Shown here: positions 1 to 6,556 of the stretch, in pieces
How positions within the stretch are numbered: position 1 is the first letter of the stretch
Layout of the letters: each line of letters starts with the position of its first letter
Source of the DNA: Alphaproteobacteria bacterium
Lineage (GTDB): Bacteria; Pseudomonadota; Alphaproteobacteria; Micavibrionales; Micavibrionaceae
NCBI GenBank assembly: GCA_021775955.1
Contig: JAJFGU010000025.1
Coordinates: 1 to 47,051 of the forward strand
Direction of reading: 5' to 3'
Length of the DNA stretch: 47,051 bases
Program-made: the position numbers and the translations under genes
The notes under the pieces: generated by a model
Told to the model about the DNA's origin: nothing
Seen by the model: the letters and a program-made list of their open reading frames with translations, nothing else
The model's database searches: none

Positions 1-141
1 CATGACCAAGGAACAGCCCCCAAAAAAGAAAAATCGGCGCGTGATGATGTTGTGGGACGAGGAGCTATTCAGGAAGGTCAAGGAAGCCTCTGACGCCAAT
101 TATATTTCGGTATCGGAATTTTCAAGAAGGGCTGCTCAGGG
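1..141. repeat. Left copy of the 141-bp contig overlap
   Basis: Bases 1-141 are identical to 46911-47051. The match runs exactly from the base before the first ATG to the end of the window, so it lies inside a coding gene rather than at a natural boundary. That fits a circular assembly graph closed with a 141-base k-mer. The genome unit is then 46,910 bp and the first gene reads continuously across the join. Confidence 0.9.
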
Positions 142-187
142 CTTGCTGAATGAGCTGGACGCCCTCCGTCAAGCAAACCCGCAGTAG
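2..187 (+). CDS. Small ribbon-helix-helix-like DNA-binding protein
   Basis: This 61-residue protein has a very basic start (PKKKNRR), a short hydrophobic strand (VMMLW), an acidic amphipathic helix (residues 19-30), then a helix beginning SVSEF. That order matches the CopG/Arc ribbon-helix-helix fold, whose strand contacts the DNA major groove. The ATG is preceded, across the circular join, by AAGG and by the phased repeats at 46641-46830, which could be its own operators. It heads the rightward replication operon, so autoregulation is a reasonable inference. The family call rests on the secondary-structure pattern only. Confidence 0.65.
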   Translation: MTKEQPPKKKNRRVMMLWDEELFRKVKEASDANYISVSEFSRRAAQGLLNELDALRQANPQ

Positions 188-204
188 CCCCGGGGATCTC
201 CAGG

Positions 205-1161
205 GTGGCTAATCCATGGTTCCGTCTGTACTCGGAGTTTGCCTCCGACCCAGTAGTGCAATCCCTTTCCTTTGAGGACCAGAGACACTTCGTTGTGGTG
301 CTGTGTTTGAAGTGTTCAGAGGTGATTGACCGAAAAATAAGCAAGCCAGCAAAAGAAAGGATCATTCGTCAAGCTCTTGATTTGGATGAAAAAACCTGTG
401 CACAGACGAAAAAGAATTTGATGGAAATCGGGCTCATCGACGAAAAGTGGCAACCGCTGTCGTGGGAGACTCGCCAGTATATTTCCGACAAATCTACCGA
501 AAGGGTGCGTAAGTATCGGAAAACAAAGGGAATTGGAAACGTTTCTGTAACGGAGGAGGAACGTTCCTGTAACGGCCATGAAACACGAAAAACGTTTCAT
601 CCCGAAAAACCCCAAAAAAATATCGACAGTTATCGTCCTAAGTCATTGAAAACTATGGAGACTGGAAACGGACCAGATACAGAAGCAGAAGCAGAGTCAG
701 ATCCAGAAGCCGCTCGGCTTCGCCTCGCTGGTAACTCCACCTCCTCCGACACTTCTTTTTCTTCTCATGCTAAACCCGTTGTACCACCGTCAATCAAGAG
801 GAAGGGGGGCGGGAATTGCCTGACAAACGCACAGAAGCTGCATTTTGACGAGTTCTGGTCCTGTTGGCCGACGGGGAAGAAGCGCAGCAAGGGCCGGGCG
901 GAGAAGGCGTGGAAAGCGCTTGCTCCAGACAAAGTGCTGTTTGACGAGATATTGACGGGCTTGGCCTGTTCCTCCGTGAGCGAGGATTGGCTGAAGGAGG
1001 GCGGTAAGTACATTCCGCATCCGGCCACATGGCTTAACTCGAAAGGCTGGCTTGACGACCATGGCGAGCGTGACTATAGTAAAGATAGTTACAATGATTT
1101 ATCCGAGGCCGGGAGACAGACGGCCCTCGCGGCAGAGCAGTTCATCAGAGAAGGGGATTGA
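205..1161 (+). CDS. Replication initiation protein, O/DnaD-like
   Basis: A 318-residue protein with a GTG start. The N-terminal ~110 residues (FRLYSEFASDPVVQSLSFE onward) look like the winged-helix domain of phage replisome organisers. The middle is a low-complexity Ser/Glu/Lys linker. The C-terminal domain carries the phage replication signature F-x-x-F-W...WP...K...A...W, followed by YIPHPATWLNSKGWLDD near residues 275-293. Proteins of this layout bind origin DNA and recruit the helicase loader. A loader-like gene follows at 2151, as in lambda O-P order. No iterons were recognised inside this gene, so the origin is more likely near 44.3 kb. The exact family was not checked by search. Confidence 0.7.
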   Translation: MANPWFRLYSEFASDPVVQSLSFEDQRHFVVVLCLKCSEVIDRKISKPAKERIIRQALDLDEKTCAQTKKNLMEIGLIDEKWQPLSWETRQYISDKSTERVRKYRKTKGIGNVSVTEEERSCNGHETRKTFHPEKPQKNIDSYRPKSLKTMETGNGPDTEAEAESDPEAARLRLAGNSTSSDTSFSSHAKPVVPPSIKRKGGGNCLTNAQKLHFDEFWSCWPTGKKRSKGRAEKAWKALAPDKVLFDEILTGLACSSVSEDWLKEGGKYIPHPATWLNSKGWLDDHGERDYSKDSYNDLSEAGRQTALAAEQFIREGD

Positions 1162-1162
1162 G

Positions 1163-1318
1163 ATGACGAAGAAGGAGCGAGCGGATTGCATAGTAGCCGC
1201 TTTTGGCCACATTAATCAGGCAAACGACCTGCTGCGACTGGCAGGCTACGAAGGGGCGGCTGATGAGCTGCGAGTTGTGAAGGAAAGCATCATCCTAGAC
1301 CCCGACGAGGAGAGCTGA
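1163..1318 (+). CDS. Small hypothetical protein, 51 aa
   Basis: It starts at ATG 1163, one base after the stop of the replication gene, with AGAAGGGG upstream as ribosome-binding site. A longer in-frame reading from 1052 would overlap the replication gene by 110 bp and lacks a good site, so the short form is preferred. The protein is helical and mildly acidic, ending in a run of Asp/Glu. No family is recognised. Its position suggests an accessory role in replication or early expression. Confidence 0.6.
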   Translation: MTKKERADCIVAAFGHINQANDLLRLAGYEGAADELRVVKESIILDPDEES

Positions 1319-1319
1319 G

Positions 1320-1499
1320 ATGACGAACAAGGCACGACAGGATTTTCTGGACGAGCTGGACCGGACGGCGGTGATCTCCGAGTCTTTCAAGCAGCGCCTG
1401 ATCCGGCTGATGTACCACGCCGTGACTACCGCCTACGAGGCAGGCCGCGAGGATAAGCCCGGTGAGCTGCTCACCGGCAAGGAGAGAGCCCGTGGCTGA
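1320..1499 (+). CDS. Small hypothetical protein, 59 aa
   Basis: ATG at 1320 lies one base after the preceding TGA (1316-1318), and the frame stays open to TGA 1497-1499. The protein starts MTNKARQDFLDELDRTAVIS, is helical and charged, and has no recognised domain. GAGGAGAG just upstream serves as ribosome-binding site. Tight spacing on both sides supports it as a real cistron. Confidence 0.6.
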   Translation: MTNKARQDFLDELDRTAVISESFKQRLIRLMYHAVTTAYEAGREDKPGELLTGKERARG

Positions 1500-1734
1500 G
1501 AACATCGATCGTCTGTTCGCGCTGGGCCAGACCACTTTTTGCCGGCTCTACAGCTACAGCGACACCGCATGGTATTTAACCCTCATGCGCCCCTCTATGG
1601 AACATGAGGAGGGTGGCCACATAGAGCCGCCGACAGACTTCGTTCTGTACGGTCGTTCAGCCATTAAGAAGCTCCATCAGGAACTCAGCGCAGCCTTGGT
1701 CGAGGCCGAAATGCAAGCCAAGGAAACCCCATGA
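1492..1734 (+). CDS. Hypothetical protein, 80 aa
   Basis: The start chosen is GTG 1492, because AAGGAGAG lies 6-8 bases upstream and the start overlaps the previous stop by 8 bases. A start at 1462 would overlap more and lacks a site. The protein is mixed, with aromatic residues (LYSYSDTAWYLTLMR) and a helical Glu/Ala-rich tail. No family is recognised. It ends in ATGA, coupling it to the next small gene. Confidence 0.6.
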   Translation: MAENIDRLFALGQTTFCRLYSYSDTAWYLTLMRPSMEHEEGGHIEPPTDFVLYGRSAIKKLHQELSAALVEAEMQAKETP

Positions 1735-1832
1735 GAGACTTTGACCCGGAGGACTTTGCCGCCAAGGCTCCTGAGAGCCCATGGCCCCTGTCAGGCGGGC
1801 TTGGTAGTAGCCTCGGGAGGTTTCTCAAATGA
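1731..1832 (+). CDS. Micro-ORF, 33 aa, coupled on both sides
   Basis: ATG 1731 overlaps the previous stop (ATGA), and the TGA at 1830-1832 overlaps the next start at 1829 (ATGA). The 33 residues begin MRDFDPEDFAAKAPESPWPL and finish with a Gly/Ser-rich basic end. Its main support is the double ATGA coupling in a fully packed operon. It may act as a translational linker or encode a short peptide. No function can be named. Confidence 0.5.
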   Translation: MRDFDPEDFAAKAPESPWPLSGGLGSSLGRFLK

Positions 1833-2158
1833 CCACCAAAAAGCTGACGCAACGACTTGGCCGTATCGGCAAGGCATCGCCGTCGGTGACTTCACGCGCC
1901 ATTGCCGATAGTATCGTTAAGGCATCCCCGCTATACGATTCCATCCCCGAGGCCATGCCCTATCTGCTGTTCTGGAAGGACTGGCTGCGTGTCAACTGCT
2001 TTTCGTATCTCAAGGGCAGCTCCCCGGATTTCCCTCGTCGGGCCTACCTGACGCTGGTGACGGAACGCATGGGAGTTAACCCGACATGGGCGCGTGAACA
2101 CATCGTCAGCGAAGGCAAACGCATGCGGCGACTGATAGCGCAGCGTCAGAATGCCTGA
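1829..2158 (+). CDS. Hypothetical protein, 109 aa
   Basis: It begins at ATG 1829 with GGGAGG upstream. The protein is basic, with a hydrophobic aromatic core (YLLFWKDWLRVNCFSYL) around residues 46-62 and a basic helical tail. Residues 80-109 could form a helix-turn-helix-like element (MGVNPTWAREHIVSEGKRMR), which is weak evidence for nucleic-acid binding. It overlaps the next gene by 8 bp and sits between the replication initiator and the loader-like gene. Confidence 0.6.
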   Translation: MTTKKLTQRLGRIGKASPSVTSRAIADSIVKASPLYDSIPEAMPYLLFWKDWLRVNCFSYLKGSSPDFPRRAYLTLVTERMGVNPTWAREHIVSEGKRMRRLIAQRQNA

Positions 2159-2726
2159 CCCCAAAACCGCCTTCGCCACCGCGCTGACTGCGCTTGCCGA
2201 GGAGTATGGCAAGCAGATGTCTCCCGCCCGAATGAAACTGTGGTGGAAGATATTGGGCCATCACCCCATGGAGCAGGTGTCGCAAGCCATTCTGGCGCAC
2301 ATCAGCGACCCTGAGCGCGGACGCTTCATGCCACACCCTGCGGACATACTGGCGCACCTCAATGGCAACCCGGCGGACAATGCAGCGCTGGCATGGGCGG
2401 AGGTGATCCGAGCCATTGGAGCCATCGGGCCTTACGAGTCCGTGTGCTTCGATGACCAGCAGACCATGAAGGCTATTCAGGACATGGGCGGTTGGATAAA
2501 ACTTTGCAAAATAACCGAGAATGAGGCACCTTTCCGTCAGAAGGACTTTGAGAGCCTGCACCGGGCGCATCTTAATACCAGCAGGTGCATAGACTACCTG
2601 CCGGGGATAGCGGAGCGGGATTGCCTCTCCGGCAACCATCCGGAGCACGTCCCCGAGGTGAGACGGATTGGTGGGGGCAAACAGCAAGGAATCACGCATG
2701 AGCCAGCGATTCAGATCGAAAACTGA
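2151..2726 (+). CDS. Putative replicative helicase loader-like protein
   Basis: A 191-residue protein with the pattern AEEYGKQMSPARMKLWWKIL, then GRFMPHPADILAHL (about residues 61-75), then AWAEVIRAIGAIGPYESV (about 83-100). Phage proteins with this layout (P-like loaders, DUF6475-type) lie directly behind the replication initiator and load the host helicase. The order here, initiator then this gene then a nuclease, fits. There is no Walker A motif, so it is not a DnaC-type ATPase. The family name is from memory of the pattern and is moderately secure. Confidence 0.6.
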   Translation: MPDPKTAFATALTALAEEYGKQMSPARMKLWWKILGHHPMEQVSQAILAHISDPERGRFMPHPADILAHLNGNPADNAALAWAEVIRAIGAIGPYESVCFDDQQTMKAIQDMGGWIKLCKITENEAPFRQKDFESLHRAHLNTSRCIDYLPGIAERDCLSGNHPEHVPEVRRIGGGKQQGITHEPAIQIEN

Positions 2727-3105
2727 CGGTATGAACCGTCGCCGGCCGCTGTGGTACTGCGCCGACTGTGGTGCCGGACGCACCGACAAATTCACCGTCT
2801 GCCTGTCGTGTGAGAGCACGAATATTTACTACTTCGCCTCCCAAGCTGAGTTTCGCCGTTACCGCGATCTAAAGCTCCTTGCCCGCGCCGGCAGGATTTC
2901 CGACCTTCAGGTTCAGCCCAGTTACCCCATCGAAATCAACGGCAAGAAAGTCACCACCTACCGCGCTGATTTCATCTACACTGACAGTGACGGCAAGGCC
3001 GTGGTGGAGGATGTGAAAGGCGTGGAGACCGATGTGTTCAAGCTGAAAAAGAAGCTCGTGGAGGCGTTCTACGGCTTCACCATCCAACTCATCAAGGCAG
3101 CTTAG
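2698..3105 (+). CDS. DUF1064-type phage endonuclease with zinc ribbon
   Basis: The start is placed at ATG 2698 with AAGGA ten bases upstream; a 2668 start would add ten residues and lacks a site. The 135-residue protein opens with a zinc ribbon (WYCADCGAG, then VCLSC). The core follows: FRRYRDLKLLARAGRISDLQ, VQPSYPI, ADFIYTD, VVEDVKG and KKKLVEAFYG. This is the DUF1064 pattern, a PD-(D/E)XK-type fold with catalytic D and E-x-K residues (ADF and EDVKG). Such proteins are thought to process branched or recombining phage DNA. Confidence 0.75.
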   Translation: MSQRFRSKTDGMNRRRPLWYCADCGAGRTDKFTVCLSCESTNIYYFASQAEFRRYRDLKLLARAGRISDLQVQPSYPIEINGKKVTTYRADFIYTDSDGKAVVEDVKGVETDVFKLKKKLVEAFYGFTIQLIKAA

Positions 3106-3113
3106 GAGGGGGT

Positions 3114-3290
3114 ATGAAAACCATGAAACGGGCATTGCTTGTAGCCGTTTGTTGCAGCGTTTTGTTGGCTGCCGGATGCGCTGGCGTTGACGCTGTGGCT
3201 TGTTACGAAACGGTTAAGGCGGCCTACCCAAGGTCGCAAATATCAATAATCCCCGGGGGAGAAATGGCGTTTTTTAGTAAAAACACATGA
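3114..3290 (+). CDS. Small secreted lipoprotein, probably 3'-frameshifted
   Basis: ATG 3114 follows the very strong site TTAGGAGGGGG. The 58 residues begin with a charged n-region and hydrophobic core, then LLAAGC, a lipobox-like cleavage site before Cys. The reading ends at TGA 3288-3290, just after a run of six T at 3270-3275. Removing one T there keeps the frame open through AFLVKTHDGAVIYVETMN to TGA 3373-3375, which overlaps the next ATG at 3375. That coupling suggests the longer 87-residue product is ancestral. It could be a small outer-membrane lipoprotein; an o-spanin role is possible but unsupported. Confidence 0.55.
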   Translation: MKTMKRALLVAVCCSVLLAAGCAGVDAVACYETVKAAYPRSQISIIPGGEMAFFSKNT

Positions 3291-3374
3291 TGGGGCTGTA
3301 ATTTACGTCGAGACAATGAATATCTTGGATACCGACATAACTCAAAAATTTATGGCATTTAGGGAGACGGGCTG

Positions 3375-3569
3375 ATGCCCAAGCAACAGACCAAGCGCGG
3401 CGGCGGCGCAAAGAAGATAGGCCGCTCTGCCCGCAGCCCATCCCATGCGCGCTATGTCGCTGAGCAGCGCTGGGAGAAGAACAGAAGCCGCAAGCTGGCA
3501 AGGCACCTGAAGCGCTTTCCAGATGATTTGCAGGCATATCGTTCACAGCTCAAACAGAGGAAAGTCTAA
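3375..3569 (+). CDS. Small highly basic protein, 64 aa
   Basis: It starts at ATG 3375 and ends in TAATG overlapping the next gene. It is rich in Lys/Arg with a Gly-rich N-terminus (KRGGGAKKIGR) and a basic helix (WEKNRSRKLARHLKRF). Nucleic-acid binding is a simple inference from charge. No named family is recognised. Confidence 0.6.
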   Translation: MPKQQTKRGGGAKKIGRSARSPSHARYVAEQRWEKNRSRKLARHLKRFPDDLQAYRSQLKQRKV

Positions 3570-3895
3570 TGCCCATCAAGAAGAAAACCAAAGCGAAGAA
3601 AAAGCGTCGGTCGTTGCCACTTGGTAAAGGCCTTGCCGGCAAGTCAAAGAAAGCCCTTGGCGGACGCGCAGCACGGTTGCGTCGTGCGCGGCGTGATGCC
3701 GGCGGAGAAAGAACACGTCCCAGCGGACGATATTCAATGAGCATTATCGGCGAAGTTCTTGCGCTATTGCGGGAGCTGGAAGGGTTGGGTATTAAGCCAG
3801 ATGGCTACAACTTAATTAGCCCATGGGAGAGAAGTGTGTTTGGGCCACAGCCCGAGCCATGGGCGAAGCCAATGTTGAGTGATTTGCAGAAATGA
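3569..3895 (+). CDS. Basic-tailed hypothetical protein, 108 aa
   Basis: The N-terminal ~50 residues are almost pure Lys/Arg/Gly (KKKTKAKKKRRSL, then RAARLRRARRD). Residues 57-108 are a different, neutral helical segment starting MSIIGEVLALLRELEGLGI. The internal ATG near 3737 could be a second start giving a 52-residue protein, so this may be a fusion of a basic tail with a formerly separate gene. It overlaps neighbours at both ends (TAATG and ATGA). Function unknown. Confidence 0.55.
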   Translation: MPIKKKTKAKKKRRSLPLGKGLAGKSKKALGGRAARLRRARRDAGGERTRPSGRYSMSIIGEVLALLRELEGLGIKPDGYNLISPWERSVFGPQPEPWAKPMLSDLQK

Positions 3896-4119
3896 CTGAA
3901 CAAGCATTTGAGGAATGGTTTGCCTCAGAAAAGAAAAAGGGGCTGGTAGACATCAAGGTTGCGGTTCGCCCCGGTAGTGATGCTTCTGCAGAAGACCTCC
4001 TGAAAGAACTAATGAGTCTTGACGCCGCAGTTAAGGCTGGACACACAATTCCTTTGCCATCTGAGGGTAAGTACATTCCAGAGAAAATTGAAGACATCTT
4101 CCGCAGCGTGTCCATATGA
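3892..4119 (+). CDS. Hypothetical acidic protein, 75 aa
   Basis: Coupled to both neighbours by ATGA overlaps. The sequence is acidic and helical (MTEQAFEEWFASEKKKGL), ending SEGKYIPEKIEDIFRSVSI. No domain is recognised. It belongs to the string of small genes between the replication and lysis blocks. Confidence 0.6.
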   Translation: MTEQAFEEWFASEKKKGLVDIKVAVRPGSDASAEDLLKELMSLDAAVKAGHTIPLPSEGKYIPEKIEDIFRSVSI

Positions 4120-4295
4120 TTAAGCAGGCGGCTCTCCTGATTCCCCTCTCTCTCCTGTCGGGGGAGTTGCTTGCACCTACCCAACTAGAACCCATACGCA
4201 CACACGCAATCCACAAATACGAGCAAGTGCCTATGAGCCGTGCTGAGATTTGCCGTTATCGGATATGTCCAGAGGAGGGAGCGAGATGGGAGTAA
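4116..4295 (+). CDS. Small secreted protein, 59 aa
   Basis: ATG 4116 overlaps the previous stop (ATGA) and the frame closes at TAA 4293-4295. The start MIKQAALLIPLSLLSGELLA looks like a Sec signal peptide with possible cleavage after LLA. The mature part of ~39 residues has two cysteines (EICRYRIC) that could pair in the periplasm. It lies just upstream of the lysis block, so an envelope role is plausible. Its end overlaps the next gene by 10 bp. Confidence 0.5.
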   Translation: MIKQAALLIPLSLLSGELLAPTQLEPIRTHAIHKYEQVPMSRAEICRYRICPEEGARWE

Positions 4296-4492
4296 CAGAC
4301 TATACCCGCACTTGGTGCGGGTATCTTATAGAAGACCATGAGGGCGTTGTGGTGGCGCATCGCTATGTCAGCGCTGAAGGCAATTCTTGCACGTCTTTTT
4401 ACCTAGCGGGAACTGCGGCTGCGGCAGAAGTCTTGCTGGCGGCGCTGAACGCACTTGCTGACAAGCAGGCAGAGGCAGGCCAAGGGGGATGA
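4286..4492 (+). CDS. Hypothetical protein, 68 aa
   Basis: Start at ATG 4286 is favoured by GAGGAGGGAG 6-12 bases upstream; the in-frame ATGs at 4250 and 4265 lack such a site. The product has a beta-like N-terminus (TWCGYLIEDHEGVVVAHRYV) and an Ala-rich helix. Its first codons contain a perfect 10-bp hairpin (4302-4324), which could affect translation. No family is recognised. Confidence 0.55.
   Translation: MGVTDYTRTWCGYLIEDHEGVVVAHRYVSAEGNSCTSFYLAGTAAAAEVLLAALNALADKQAEAGQGG
4302..4324 (+). other. Perfect 10-bp hairpin near a start codon
   Basis: ATACCCGCAC at 4302-4311 and GTGCGGGTAT at 4315-4324 are perfect inverted repeats with a 3-base loop. There is no T-run after it, so it is not a standard intrinsic terminator. 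It begins 16 bases after the ATG at 4286, where an mRNA stem could pause ribosomes, or it could be a two-fold operator. Confidence 0.6.
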
Positions 4493-4493
4493 A

Positions 4494-4676
4494 ATGGGAA
4501 TGAGCAGTTATGCGCCAACCAACCGTGAGAAATCTCGTGCTGCGTCTAAGCGGAAGTTCTGGTGCGGAAGCTGTGATGCTGCCCTCGTCGGCAACCACGG
4601 AAAATGCCCAAGCTGCGGGGCAAAGCAAACCCCCAAGAAGGGCAAAGCGCAGCAGGCAGAGCGGGATTGGCAATGA
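4494..4676 (+). CDS. Small zinc-ribbon protein, 60 aa
   Basis: AAGGGGGA at 4482-4489 serves either ATG 4494 or ATG 4500 in the same frame. The core CGSCDAALVGNHGKCPSCG has two CxxC pairs 13-14 residues apart, a typical zinc ribbon, within a Lys-rich protein. Such proteins are common and of unknown role in phages. It overlaps the holin-like gene by ATGA. Confidence 0.6.
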   Translation: MGMSSYAPTNREKSRAASKRKFWCGSCDAALVGNHGKCPSCGAKQTPKKGKAQQAERDWQ

Positions 4677-5038
4677 CTGAACAGCAAACCATCACCGTGA
4701 CTCAGGACGGCTCCCTGCTAGATCTACTTTCGTTCGTCACAGCGCATGAGCTTTTTTTGGCCTGCTTCTTTCTCGGGCTTAGCATGTTGGCGGTCGAGAA
4801 TATCAAGGCCCTGCTGCGCGCTCGTGGGCTGATGCGGGGAGACGCTGGCCCACGAATTCTGGCTATGAGCATTTGTGGGGGCGTAACTCTGGCCTCCTAT
4901 CCTGCGGGGGTGGTTGACCCACTTTATGCGGCGATCTTTCTCGGTAGTCTAGCTCCGCTGCTGTACCGGCCCGTCAAGGCCAGATTAAGACGCCGCTTTC
5001 CCTCCGCATTCCCAATAAAACGAAGAAAGGATGACTGA
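4673..5038 (+). CDS. Holin candidate, three membrane segments
   Basis: The start is ATG 4673, overlapping the previous stop; an in-frame start at 4604 would read across the zinc-ribbon gene. The 121-residue protein has hydrophobic segments at about residues 25-43, 61-78 and 83-99, and a strongly basic C-terminal tail (KARLRRRFPS, then KRRKDD). Size, three helices and charged tail resemble class I holins. The peptidase two genes downstream supports a lysis role. No sequence-level holin family was recognised, so this is mostly contextual. Confidence 0.55.
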   Translation: MTEQQTITVTQDGSLLDLLSFVTAHELFLACFFLGLSMLAVENIKALLRARGLMRGDAGPRILAMSICGGVTLASYPAGVVDPLYAAIFLGSLAPLLYRPVKARLRRRFPSAFPIKRRKDD

Positions 5039-5415
5039 TGCCTCCCCTGATGAGATTCGAGCAGCATGTCCCGATTGGCGTGATTATTGTGCTGATTATT
5101 CAGATCGTGGTGCTCGCCAGATGGAGTCAGGGCATGGAAAGCACCATGCAGGCCAACCGCAAATACACGACGACTGAGACCGAAAAGCTTGCTGTGAAGA
5201 TGGCGGCCAACGAGAAGCTTCTGGTTATCTCGGTCGGACAGCAATACGCCAGAGACACGGCCATAGCCGAGTTTAAGTTGCGAGATGACCGCATTGCCCG
5301 CAATCAGCGGGACATCGCTGACATTCATGGGCTGTTTGTCGCGGTGGATGACAAGATGAACCAGATGCTGGAGAAGCTCACTGAGCTGCGCGTCAAGAAT
5401 GGGGGCGGGAAGTGA
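5038..5415 (+). CDS. Single-pass membrane protein with coiled coil
   Basis: A 125-residue protein with one N-terminal hydrophobic segment (VPIGVIIVLIIQIVVLA, residues 11-27), then a long helical heptad-like region rich in Ala, Lys, Glu and Asp. This topology is shared by inner-membrane spanins and several phage membrane proteins near holins. It overlaps the holin candidate (TGATG) and the peptidase gene (GTGA). A spanin role is possible, but no partner outer-membrane lipoprotein is adjacent. Confidence 0.5.
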   Translation: MPPLMRFEQHVPIGVIIVLIIQIVVLARWSQGMESTMQANRKYTTTETEKLAVKMAANEKLLVISVGQQYARDTAIAEFKLRDDRIARNQRDIADIHGLFVAVDDKMNQMLEKLTELRVKNGGGK

Positions 5416-5738
5416 GCAGTCTCAACATCAAGCCCGGTGTGATTCTGGTGATGCGCCCCTGCTTGGAGCCAATTATCGCCGCAGCGCAAAATGCCTTCTT
5501 TTCTCAAAATGCAGATTGTACGATTACCTCCGGCGTCGAGGCATGCGGTGTTGAGGCAGTCCGTTTGATGCGTAGCAAGCACCCTTCAGGCGAGGCGCTG
5601 GATTGGCGTATAAGTCACCTGCCGAGAAAAGCTGAGCAAGCCTCCATGATTGCTGCGCTAATGAAAAAAGAGCTTGGAAATGATTATGATGTGGTTGTTA
5701 AAGCGACTCATATCCACTCGGAGTACGACCCGAAGTGA
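5412..5738 (+). CDS. M15-type peptidase, endolysin candidate
   Basis: GTG start overlapping the previous TGA. The 108 residues contain S-x-H-x-x-G-x-A-x-D at 55-64 (SKHPSGEALD) and THIHSEYD at 99-106. These are the zinc-binding motifs of M15/VanY-like peptidases: His57, Asp64 and His102, with Glu104 as probable catalytic acid. The family cuts peptide stems of peptidoglycan, as the T5 endolysin does. At 108 residues it is shorter than T5 endolysin and has no binding domain or signal peptide, so export by the upstream holin candidate is expected. Confidence 0.75.
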   Translation: MSSLNIKPGVILVMRPCLEPIIAAAQNAFFSQNADCTITSGVEACGVEAVRLMRSKHPSGEALDWRISHLPRKAEQASMIAALMKKELGNDYDVVVKATHIHSEYDPK

Positions 5739-6316
5739 CTGCGACCCGCCCAAAGGTTTGGCTGATCCACGGCTTCAACGTCTCTGACTCTGGCGCCGGC
5801 ACGACCGACCGACTGAATAAATATGTGAGCAGTCGCGGCAACCATGCGCGCGAATTTGATTATGGCTGGATTGGCCTGCTTGGCGCTCGGTTCGGCAATC
5901 GCCGGATAGCGACGCGCTTGGTGGATGCCGTGCTCACAGATGACGAGGAGTTAGACCCACGCCCCATCGGCATTGGCCACTCCAACGGGTGCGCCATCCT
6001 GCACATGGCGAGTCACATGGGGGCACCGTTCAAAAAGCTCATCTACATCAATCCGGCGCTCAATAAAGATGCGGTGCCCGGCAAGCAAGTAGAGGAAGTC
6101 CATATCTGGCATAGCCCGTCGGATAAAGCGGTGCGCTTTGCGCGATTTCTCCCGTGGCATACATGGGGAGAGATGGGAGCTACCGGCTACCGTGGAGACG
6201 ATATGCGTATGCACAACCACGACAAAGAACGGGACTATCGGCTCTCCAGCAAAACCCACTCCGATGTTTTTCATGAATCCTTGCTGGACTTCTTTGGCCC
6301 GTTGATTGCGCCATGA
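5735..6316 (+). CDS. Alpha/beta hydrolase in the lysis block
   Basis: GTG start overlapping the peptidase stop. The 193-residue protein has WLIHGF at residues 9-14 (oxyanion region), the nucleophile elbow GHSNG with Ser83, a candidate acid Asp130 (HSPSD) and a candidate His175 (KTHSD). These make a plausible Ser-Asp-His triad for an esterase or lipase. No signal peptide is visible. Position directly behind the endolysin suggests a role in envelope breakdown, comparable in concept to mycobacteriophage LysB, but homology to LysB is not claimed. Confidence 0.65.
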   Translation: MTATRPKVWLIHGFNVSDSGAGTTDRLNKYVSSRGNHAREFDYGWIGLLGARFGNRRIATRLVDAVLTDDEELDPRPIGIGHSNGCAILHMASHMGAPFKKLIYINPALNKDAVPGKQVEEVHIWHSPSDKAVRFARFLPWHTWGEMGATGYRGDDMRMHNHDKERDYRLSSKTHSDVFHESLLDFFGPLIAP

Positions 6317-6334
6317 GCAGACGAAAGAAGTAGC

Positions 6335-6556
6335 ATGGCGAGGCGTAAAACCAATAAAAACACCCCTCCGGGCTGTGCGCCGTATCTGCAAGGCTACTGG
6401 AGCAGGGCCTGGAACCAGCCGCGCAATGCGCCGGCTTGGCATCCCGCACACAAGCAGGGTGACTGGAAGGACCAGTGGGAAGCGGGCTGGGATGTGGCAG
6501 ACTATGAGATTCCGATAAGGGAGGCGCAGCGTGGGGAAAGATTACAGTCCGGCTGA
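6335..6556 (+). CDS. Trp-rich small protein, RMF-like pattern
   Basis: ATG 6335 follows GAAAGAAG. The 73 residues are rich in Trp and Pro: GCAPYLQGYWSRAWNQP, then HKQGDWKDQWEAGWDVADYE. The G-x-x-A...W...QW..GW spacing recalls small ribosome-modulation-factor-like phage proteins, but this is only a pattern resemblance. A competing frame at 6306-6518 is basic and unstructured and looks like a shadow. It overlaps the terS-like gene by 26 bp. Confidence 0.5.
   Translation: MARRKTNKNTPPGCAPYLQGYWSRAWNQPRNAPAWHPAHKQGDWKDQWEAGWDVADYEIPIREAQRGERLQSG

Noticed and set aside
1-141. Genuine direct terminal repeat
   Set aside because: 141 bases equals a common largest assembler k-mer, and the match starts inside a coding gene.
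2106-2819. 237-codon minus-strand frame
   Set aside because: It lies opposite well-supported replication genes and reflects GC-rich codon use; its translation has no recognisable pattern.
3267-3290. Programmed -1 frameshift at T6 in the lipoprotein gene
   Set aside because: The continuing frame is +1 (or -2) relative to the start, so the canonical T-TTT-TTA heptamer would not give it. A one-base indel or slippage at T6 is simpler.
6306-6518. Alternative frame before terS
   Set aside because: Overlaps the Trp-rich gene at 6335 in another frame, has no convincing ribosome-binding site and looks like random basic sequence.
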